Assembly (NCBI GenBank): GCA_017615135.1
Contig: JAGAAU010000229.1
Location: 1-9,123, forward strand
DNA length: 9,123 nucleotides
DNA from: Bacteroidales bacterium
Lineage (GTDB): Bacteria > Bacteroidota > Bacteroidia > Bacteroidales > UBA932
Reading direction: 5' to 3'
In this document: piece by piece, positions 1 to 5,224 of the stretch
How the letters are laid out: each line of letters starts with the position of its first letter
Position numbering within the stretch: the stretch's first letter is position 1
Program-made: the position numbers and the translations under genes
Notes under the pieces: model-generated
What the model was told of the DNA's origin: nothing
The model's input: the letters and a program-made list of their open reading frames with translations, nothing else
Databases searched by the model: none

Positions 1-71
1 ACTTCCTGCTCCGCTGTAAGCCGGAATCCGGCAGGAATATCGTAGTTTTCAAGATTGTCCAGTGCTTTCAT
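1..71 (-). CDS. 5' end of an unidentified gene, cut by the window edge
   Basis: An ATG at 71-69 opens a frame that stays open to the left edge of the window, giving 23 complete codons and part of a 24th. It begins MKALDNLENYDIPAGF. There is an in-frame TAG three codons upstream of the ATG, so this ATG is the first possible start. A perfect TAnnTTTG box lies nine bases upstream, which favours a real gene. The peptide is too short to identify: it has no signal peptide, and I recognise no motif. It could be the first gene of an accessory module with the truncated regulator on its right, but that is only positional inference. The frame may also be chance, since 71 bases is a weak test. Confidence 0.45.
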   Translation of the reverse strand, partial: MKALDNLENYDIPAGFRLTAEQE

Positions 72-178
72 TGTGGACTACAAAGTTACTGATTTCTTGC
101 GGATTCATCGTCAAGAATGTTCAGTTCTTTATCCACATGGTACTGGAGTGGCCTGTAGGCTATATTGATAGTCGATGG
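72..178 (-). other. Intergenic gap with an orphan open stretch
   Basis: This 107-bp gap separates the regulator fragment from the partial gene at the left edge. In the same frame as the regulator, after its TAG stop at 181-179, 30 further sense codons run to a TAA at 88-86. The reading ends in KELNILDDESARNQ. No ATG, GTG or TTG start serves it sensibly. It could be the old C-terminal tail of the regulator, cut off by a nonsense change, or the remnant of a different gene, or chance. I see no stem followed by a T-run that would serve as a terminator. Confidence 0.35.
81..115 (-). promoter_or_regulatory. Candidate Bacteroidota promoter for the leftmost gene
   Basis: Read on the minus strand, 88-81 is TAACTTTG, a perfect match to the Bacteroidota -7 consensus TAnnTTTG. 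A CTTG at 115-112 could act as the -33 TTTG element. The gap between the two boxes is 23 bases, slightly longer than the 19-21 usually quoted. The downstream ATG at 71 is only nine bases from the -7 box, so the transcript would have almost no leader. The -7 match is direct observation. Activity is inferred. Confidence 0.4.
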
Positions 179-805
179 CTATAGAATGATCCATTCACCG
201 CCCTTATCTCCTCCTTTGCGCTGGATTCTTCCACCCTCACGAAGTTTCCGGACGGCTTTATAGATGGTATTCTCATTCAGGCCGCATTCTGCAGCGAGTT
301 CAGCAGTAGTAATTCGAGGGTTGGCAGTATTTTTCCAGAGGGTTGTGGTAAAGAAGCCCTCGGTCTTGTATTCGGCTGGCGGGAACCCATGTTCGGAAAG
401 AATGCGGGCAATGCGCGGGATACCGGTACCCACACTCTCGACGAGGTGCATCCGGGTGAATATGCTGAAGATAAGCGGGTTCCTGGAACGGCTGCGATGA
501 CCGAAGTCTGCGGCCACATAGGGCAGCAGGCCGCCAGGATTTGAAATTTCAAGGCGATCGTCGTAGAGTTGAACTATGATTTTCGCACCGCTGTCGAAGT
601 AGTCGCGATGACAGATGGCGTTGGTGAGGGCTTCTTTGATGGCATCGAGGGGCAACTCCCAGATCTCCTGGCGTGGGTCAGAGTCGTGCATGACGTATTC
701 CACGGCGAGGTATTGCTTGATCCAGGCGGCGGCAGTCCCGGATGCGGCGACCATAAGTATCCCACCGGTTTCGCCAAGTACCTCAGAGTCGTCGTCAAGA
801 AACAA
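179..805 (-). CDS. 5'-truncated ATP-binding transcriptional regulator (RecG-like / Schlafen-AlbA class), possible pseudogene
   Basis: The open frame encodes up to 208 residues that match only the C-terminal half of a regulator family usually 400-500 residues long. These proteins have an N-terminal Schlafen/AlbA_2 domain, then a GHKL-like ATP-binding module and a winged helix, and are often mis-annotated as ATP-dependent DNA helicases. Visible here are an N-box-like EALTNAICHRDY (about 58-69), LEISNPGGL (85-93) and VESVGTGIPRI (122-132), then a helix-turn-helix reading ITTAELAAECGLNENTIYKA (165-184). The whole AlbA-like domain is missing. The frame opens just after a TAG at 811-809. The first possible start is a TTG at 805 inside the end of tex; the first ATG is at 754. 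Either the gene was decapitated by a rearrangement next to tex, leaving a remnant, or a short protein is still made. The ATP-site motifs are not visibly broken. In the complete family the module is often linked to phage defence or accessory regulation. Confidence 0.7.
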   Translation of the reverse strand: MFLDDDSEVLGETGGILMVAASGTAAAWIKQYLAVEYVMHDSDPRQEIWELPLDAIKEALTNAICHRDYFDSGAKIIVQLYDDRLEISNPGGLLPYVAADFGHRSRSRNPLIFSIFTRMHLVESVGTGIPRIARILSEHGFPPAEYKTEGFFTTTLWKNTANPRITTAELAAECGLNENTIYKAVRKLREGGRIQRKGGDKGGEWIIL

Positions 806-2918
806 TTCCTAACGATATTCTTCTGCGCTCCAGGTCGGTAGAGAGAACTTTAACCTTTATTTTCTGATGAAGGGCCAGACGGCGCCCTCCCAGCTGGCTG
901 ACATGAATCAGCCCGTTTTCATGAAGACCTATATCTACGAATGCGCCGAAGGCTGTAATGTTTGTCACTATCCCGGGCAGTTCCATACCTCCTACGAGGT
1001 CTTCAAGGTCGTTCACGCCCTCCATGAAAGAGAATTCCGACGCCTGTTCGCGCGGGTCCAGACCGGGTTTTGCCAATTCGCGCAGGATATCGGTAACCGT
1101 GGGCAGACCAACCTCTCCCCCAACATAAGCAGCAGGGTCTATCTTCGCGCATAATTCAGCGTTACCTACAAGGGAAGAAAGCTCCACCCCAAGGTCTGCA
1201 GCCATTTTGCGCACTATACCGTAAGATTCGGGATGAACGGCAGAATTGTCCAGAGGATTGCTGCCGCCCTTGATGCGCAAAAATCCGGCACACTGCTCGA
1301 AGGTCTTGTCTCCGAGACGGGGCACTTCTCTCAGAGCCTCCCGGGATGCGAACGCCCCGTGCTCCTCCCTCCACGCAACTATCTTGGCGGCAAGAGACGG
1401 CCCGATTCCGGCAACATACGCCATCAGATACGGGCTCGCCGTATTCAGGTTCACTCCAACCTTATTCACACAGTATTCAACGGTATTGTCGAGTTTTTCC
1501 TTCAGCAGATTCTGGTCTACATCATGCTGATACTGACCGACTCCCAGGGATTTAGGATCTATCTTCACGAGTTCGGCAAGGGGATCCATCAGCCTGCGGC
1601 CGATAGAGACAGCTCCGCGTACGGTCACATCCTCGTTCGGGAATTCCTCGCGCCCAACCGGAGAAGCCGAATAAACGGAGGCCCCGTCCTCACTTACGGT
1701 CCATACACGGCAGTCGGCAGGCAGATCCACCATCTTCAGAAATTCTGCTGTCTCCCGGCTGGCAGTGCCGTTGCCGAGCGCGATTGCTTCAACCGAATAC
1801 TTACGCAACAGTTCCTGGATAACTTGTAAAGACTTAACCTTCTCGTTCTGAGGCGGATGCGGAAAAATGACGCAATGGTCCAGGAGACGGCCCTGGCGGT
1901 CCAGGACAGCCATCTTGCAGCCATTCCGGAAACCTGGGTCTATGGCGAGGGTGATTTTCTGCCCAAGCGGCGCTTCCAACAGCAGCTGGCGCAGATTGTC
2001 GCCGAAGACCGATATACTCTCCCTGTCTGCCTTTTCCTTCGCTTCCCGGATAACCTCGCCGCTGAGCGACGGTTCAAGCAGACGCTTCCAGGAATCTGCA
2101 CATGCTGCCTTAAGCTGGGCTGAGAGAGCCTCGGATTTAGGGAACCCAACCCCGGACTTACAGTAGCTGTAATAAATGTCGTCTGCAGATTTTTGAGAAT
2201 CGCAGTCTATGTCTATGCTAAGAAAACCTTCACGATTGGCCCGAAGGACAGCCAGAAGGCTGTGGGCAGGCACTCTTTCCAACGGAAAAGACCAGTTGAA
2301 ATAGGAACGGTATTTCTCCGCCTCCGGATTGCCGGAAGCACTTTTCGACACTTTGCTGACTATACGGCGACGACGCATAGACGCGCGCAGTTTCTCCCTG
2401 ATGGGCGCACTCTCGGAAAAGCGTTCGGCTATAATGTCCCTTGCGCCGGCAAGGGCGGCATCTGCATCGGCAACGCCTTCGCGCATGAATTTACGCGCAT
2501 CGGCCTTTGGATCCCGGCTGCGCATGGAAAGCATTAGCTCCGCAAGAGGTTCCAGACCAAGTTCCTTAGCCACAGTTGCACGGGTACGGCGTTTGGGTCT
2601 ATATGGGAGGTAGAGGTCTTCGAGGACGGTGGACGAAACGCAGTTCTCTATGGCATCGCGGAGTTCGTCGCTCAACGCACCGGCCTCCGATATGGTTTCC
2701 AGAATGGTCTGCTTGCGTTTTTCCAGTTCATCGAACAACTCGGACCAGTGCTTCAGCTCTGCAACCGAAGCATCGTCCATACCTCCTGTTTTCTCTTTGC
2801 GGTAGCGGCTGATGAACGGAATCGTATCGCCGGCGGCAAGCATCTCCACGCAATTCTCAACCTGCCAGGCCTTCAGGCCCAGCAACTGAGTGAGATGCCG
2901 AATGTAGATTTCTTTCAA
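795..2918 (-). CDS. tex: Tex family RNA-binding transcription accessory protein
   Basis: Tex is a conserved cytoplasmic nucleic-acid-binding protein, the bacterial relative of eukaryotic Spt6, associated with transcription and RNA metabolism. The 707-residue product has the full domain order: the N-terminal Tex region with IPFISRYRKEKTGG (33-46) and LEDLYLPYRPKRRTRA (99-114); a YqgF/RNase H-like domain with LAIDPGFRNGCK (324-335), ALGNGTASRE (380-389) and WTVSEDGASVYSAS (406-419); tandem helix-hairpin-helix motifs with LNTASPYLMAYVAGIG (491-506); and a C-terminal S1 domain (about 636-705). Bacteroidota homologues are of similar length. The start is a TTG at 2918-2916. No ATG, GTG or other TTG lies between the preceding in-frame stop and this codon, and the N-terminus MKEIYIRHLTQLLGL fits the family. 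The start overlaps the stop of the upstream small gene as TTGA, so translation is probably coupled. The S1 domain has a shortened loop after HVSQL. Confidence 0.97.
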   Translation of the reverse strand: MKEIYIRHLTQLLGLKAWQVENCVEMLAAGDTIPFISRYRKEKTGGMDDASVAELKHWSELFDELEKRKQTILETISEAGALSDELRDAIENCVSSTVLEDLYLPYRPKRRTRATVAKELGLEPLAELMLSMRSRDPKADARKFMREGVADADAALAGARDIIAERFSESAPIREKLRASMRRRRIVSKVSKSASGNPEAEKYRSYFNWSFPLERVPAHSLLAVLRANREGFLSIDIDCDSQKSADDIYYSYCKSGVGFPKSEALSAQLKAACADSWKRLLEPSLSGEVIREAKEKADRESISVFGDNLRQLLLEAPLGQKITLAIDPGFRNGCKMAVLDRQGRLLDHCVIFPHPPQNEKVKSLQVIQELLRKYSVEAIALGNGTASRETAEFLKMVDLPADCRVWTVSEDGASVYSASPVGREEFPNEDVTVRGAVSIGRRLMDPLAELVKIDPKSLGVGQYQHDVDQNLLKEKLDNTVEYCVNKVGVNLNTASPYLMAYVAGIGPSLAAKIVAWREEHGAFASREALREVPRLGDKTFEQCAGFLRIKGGSNPLDNSAVHPESYGIVRKMAADLGVELSSLVGNAELCAKIDPAAYVGGEVGLPTVTDILRELAKPGLDPREQASEFSFMEGVNDLEDLVGGMELPGIVTNITAFGAFVDIGLHENGLIHVSQLGGRRLALHQKIKVKVLSTDLERRRISLGIVS

Positions 2919-3280
2919 TTGTCCGCAGAGTCGTCGTCGGAACCGTACTGGGAGATATTGTCATCGGGCAGAGTGCCATCATCCCCGTCGGACGGAGCAG
3001 CACCGGTAACCTGTTCGGCCTCAGCGTCCTCTTCGCCTTCAAGCCAGCGCTCGATATCTTCCACGTCGTCTGTCTTGACCTTGATCTTCACAAGATAAAT
3101 GGCATCGGGAATCTCTATAGTGACAGCGTAGAATGGGGTTCCGTCCGGCTTTGTGTACTTCACCAGATCCTGAAGGTAATCATTGAATCCAGACGGATAC
3201 TTTTCATTGAACGCAGCCGCGAGTTCCGCGGACATGTTCTCATAACTCACAACGTGTCTTTTCTTGCAATCCTGTGCCAT
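2915..3280 (-). CDS. Small acidic conserved protein of unknown function, upstream of and coupled to tex
   Basis: This 121-residue protein starts at an ATG (3280-3278) preceded by an A-rich leader, AGAACAGAAAG. Its first 80 residues look folded, with RHVVSYENMSAELAAAFNEK (8-27), then a beta-rich stretch around DGTPFYAVTIEIPDAIYLVK (46-65). The last 40 residues are strongly acidic and low in complexity, ending SDDDSADN, and are probably disordered. There is no signal peptide, membrane segment or cysteine cluster, so it is likely cytoplasmic. From memory it resembles short uncharacterised proteins of Bacteroides with a KKR-VVSYENL start and an acidic tail; I could not check this and know no function. 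Its stop overlaps the TTG start of tex by four bases, which suggests a role beside Tex in RNA or transcription, but that is inference. It is the first gene after a 69-bp gap and so probably heads the unit. Confidence 0.85.
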   Translation of the reverse strand: MAQDCKKRHVVSYENMSAELAAAFNEKYPSGFNDYLQDLVKYTKPDGTPFYAVTIEIPDAIYLVKIKVKTDDVEDIERWLEGEEDAEAEQVTGAAPSDGDDGTLPDDNISQYGSDDDSADN

Positions 3281-3349
3281 CTTTCTGTTCTATTTGCCTG
3301 CAATATTAAAGCAAATATTTGAAAGAAAAAACCGTTTTAAGAATATTTT
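3281..3349 (-). promoter_or_regulatory. A/T-rich intergenic region, candidate promoter for the small gene and tex
   Basis: This 69-bp gap is the longest clear break between intact genes in the window and is much richer in A and T than its surroundings. On the minus strand it holds two imperfect -7-like boxes, AATATTTG (3319-3312) and TAATATTG (3308-3301), each one base away from TAnnTTTG. No good TTTG element is visible 19-21 bases upstream of either. The distance of about 20-30 bases to the ATG at 3280 suits a normal leader. There is no convincing terminator for ygiQ here: the only inverted repeat, AAAAC/GTTTT, leaves no usable loop. Confidence 0.35.
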
Positions 3350-5224
3350 TTACTTTTTGAAAAACTTTGATTTTTGGGCCGCCTTTTCAGAGGGGTTCCT
3401 CTCTACGAAAACGGGTTTCATAGTAGCCGGATTGATACCTGTCCAAAACATTACAGATGAGGCAGTCATGGGTGTGGGAGTAAAGTCCTGCACCTGTTCC
3501 ATCCACACTCCGCGCAGGGTTTTATTGCGGGAAAGGCGGTTCATGTCTTCCATCGTGCAACCGGGATGGGAAGATATGAAATATGGCACCAACTCCACGT
3601 GAGTACCGGCCTCGCGGTTGATTTTGTCGAATTCTTTCTTCAGGCGCTCGAACAGTTCGAATGAGGGTTTGGCCATAATGTCCAGCACCTTTTTCTCCGT
3701 ATGTTCCGGAGCCACTTTCAGACGGCCGGAAGTATGTTCCAAAATCAGGGAACGCAGATACCGGCGCCCGCTCTCATCTACAAAGCCGTCGGGATTGAGA
3801 AAGAGGTCGTAACGCACTCCGCTGCCCACATACGCATGCCGTATACCCTTCACTGCCATAACCTTGCGGTAAAGCTCCAGCACCCTTTCGTGAGAACGGT
3901 CGAGATTGCTGCAGGGTGCCGGGAACAGGCAGGATTTGCGACGGCAGATTTCGCAGCGCGACGAATCCGTTCCCCGCATTCCGTACATATTCGCGGTTGG
4001 GGCGCCAAGGTCGGAGATATTACCGCGGAATTGGGGCATAGCAGCCAACTTCCGCACCTCATCCACAATGCTCTGTTCTGAACGGGACTGTATGAATTTG
4101 CCCTGGTGAGCCGCAATAGTACAGAAACTGCATCCGCCAAAGCACCCCCTGTGCGTAATGATGGAGTCCTTGATCATATCATACGCAGGGATTCTCTTAC
4201 CAGCATAGCGCTGATGAGGCAGTCTGGTGAACGGAAGGTCCCAATAGGAATCCATCTCTTCCGTAGTGGACGGAGGACAAGGCGGATTCACCTGCACGTA
4301 ACCATCGCCGCAGGGCTCGGCCAGAACTGCCGGGTGCATCATATTGGCGTTGGTCTCAATGAGATGAAAATTCTCCGCAAAGGCCTTTTTGTCGGCGCAA
4401 CACTCTTCGTACGAATGAAGGACGACGAGCGGAGCTACGGCCGGAAGAACTTCGCCTAACTTCGCTCCGCTCATCCCTCCCGCTGCGTCATCTCCAATGC
4501 AATTGGAGATTCCTTGCGGGCCCCTCCCGTTTACGAGGCCACGGGTGGCCACGGTTCTGCGGAATTCTCCCGGCGACGCTCCGCTCAACTTTCCGGTGCG
4601 GAAGAAGGCTATCTGGGGGATGGACTCTATCTGATGGCGGTTGCGGCCGGCTTCGATGGCCCTGGTGAGCTCCAGCATCGGCTTCTCCCCCATGCCGTAG
4701 CAAAGCCAGTCTGCGCCGCTGCTTACGAGGATGGAAGGCAGCAGCTTGTTCTGCCAGTAATCGTAATGGGTAAGGCGGCGAAGAGACGCCTCTATCCCAC
4801 CGATTACCACCGGGACTTCCGGATACAGCCGCTTCAGTATCTGCGAATAGACAGTAACGGCATAGTCCGGCCTCTGACCGGCGCGTCCATCGGGAGTATA
4901 GGCATCGTTATGACGCAGACGGCGCGCTGCGGTGTAATGGTTCACCATCGAATCCATCGCACCGGAATTAACCGCAAAATACAGACGGGGAGCCCCGAGT
5001 TTGCGGAAATCGCGAAGGTCGTCGCGCCAGTTCGGCTGGGGAACCACCGCAACCCTGTAGCCGTGCTTCTGGAGCCAGCGGGCAATGCAGGCGGTACCGA
5101 AGCTGGGGTGGTCTACGAAGGCGTCACCGGTAAAGAAGATGACGTCTATATAGTCCCACCCCAGTTTCTGAACTTCCTTTACGGAAGTAGGGATATTACA
5201 TTCTGTCTGGCAGTTCAATTCCAA
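3350..5224 (-). CDS. ygiQ: YgiQ family radical SAM protein
   Basis: The 624-residue product belongs to the YgiQ family of radical S-adenosylmethionine proteins, whose reaction is unknown. The N-terminal half has family landmarks DAFVDHPSFGTA (34-45), VVPQPNWRDDLRDF (60-73), the SGAMDSMVNHYTA stretch (87-99), AYTPDGRAGQRPDY (108-121) and GGIEASLRRLTHYDYWQ (142-158). The radical SAM core follows with the CxxxCxxC cluster at C361, C365 and C368 in RGCFGGCSFC, which would hold a [4Fe-4S] centre. A second cysteine group (C424, C427, C432, C438, in CEICRRKSCLFPAPC), typical of this family, may bind another cluster or metal. The start must be non-ATG. The frame opens after a TGA at 5233-5231, and the first candidates are TTG at 5224 and TTG at 5218, since the next ATG is residue 90. 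The gene begins within the last nine codons of argS, a 29-base overlap. Residues about 214-254 are an unusual insert encoded by a palindromic repeat. Confidence 0.95.
   Translation of the reverse strand: MELNCQTECNIPTSVKEVQKLGWDYIDVIFFTGDAFVDHPSFGTACIARWLQKHGYRVAVVPQPNWRDDLRDFRKLGAPRLYFAVNSGAMDSMVNHYTAARRLRHNDAYTPDGRAGQRPDYAVTVYSQILKRLYPEVPVVIGGIEASLRRLTHYDYWQNKLLPSILVSSGADWLCYGMGEKPMLELTRAIEAGRNRHQIESIPQIAFFRTGKLSGASPGEFRRTVATRGLVNGRGPQGISNCIGDDAAGGMSGAKLGEVLPAVAPLVVLHSYEECCADKKAFAENFHLIETNANMMHPAVLAEPCGDGYVQVNPPCPPSTTEEMDSYWDLPFTRLPHQRYAGKRIPAYDMIKDSIITHRGCFGGCSFCTIAAHQGKFIQSRSEQSIVDEVRKLAAMPQFRGNISDLGAPTANMYGMRGTDSSRCEICRRKSCLFPAPCSNLDRSHERVLELYRKVMAVKGIRHAYVGSGVRYDLFLNPDGFVDESGRRYLRSLILEHTSGRLKVAPEHTEKKVLDIMAKPSFELFERLKKEFDKINREAGTHVELVPYFISSHPGCTMEDMNRLSRNKTLRGVWMEQVQDFTPTPMTASSVMFWTGINPATMKPVFVERNPSEKAAQKSKFFKK
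4463..4587. repeat. In-frame palindromic insert bounded by 11-bp direct repeats, within ygiQ
   Basis: The 11-mer CGCTCCGCTCA occurs at 4463-4473 and again at 4577-4587, exactly 114 bases (38 codons) apart and in the same reading phase. Both copies encode SGA, in LSGASPGEF and MSGAKLGEV. Between them lie a perfect hairpin at 4490-4510, a flanking CCCGC (4479-4483) with GCGGG (4516-4520), a second hairpin GGCCAC/GTGGCC at 4537-4550, and a direct CCCTCCCG pair (4475-4482 and 4522-4529). From memory the intact protein family runs straight from the IPQ motif to the HSYEE motif through a variable loop. The segment reads as a short repetitive element captured in frame. The alternative is a local tandem duplication that has since diverged. 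Confidence 0.6.
4490..4510. repeat. Perfect 9-bp inverted repeat (hairpin) in the ygiQ insert
   Basis: ATCTCCAAT at 4490-4498 and ATTGGAGAT at 4502-4510 are perfect reverse complements around the three-base loop GCA. The pairing can extend, after an internal loop, to CCCGC at 4479-4483 with GCGGG at 4516-4520. In the ygiQ reading frame the stem encodes part of GISNCIGDD. There is no T-run on either strand, so it is not an intrinsic terminator. Confidence 0.75.

Noticed and set aside
20..32. Palindrome GCCGGAATCCGGC near the left edge
   Set aside because: The arms leave a one-base loop, there is no T-run, and it falls within a probable coding frame, so it is neither a terminator nor a clear operator.
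1233..1829. 198-codon plus-strand open frame opposite tex
   Set aside because: It lies wholly within the conserved YqgF-like and helix-hairpin-helix coding region of tex and shows no motif of its own.
3325..3345. Possible terminator after ygiQ around AAAACCGTTTT
   Set aside because: Only A/T arms pair and there is no room for a loop. It is better explained by the A/T-rich promoter region.
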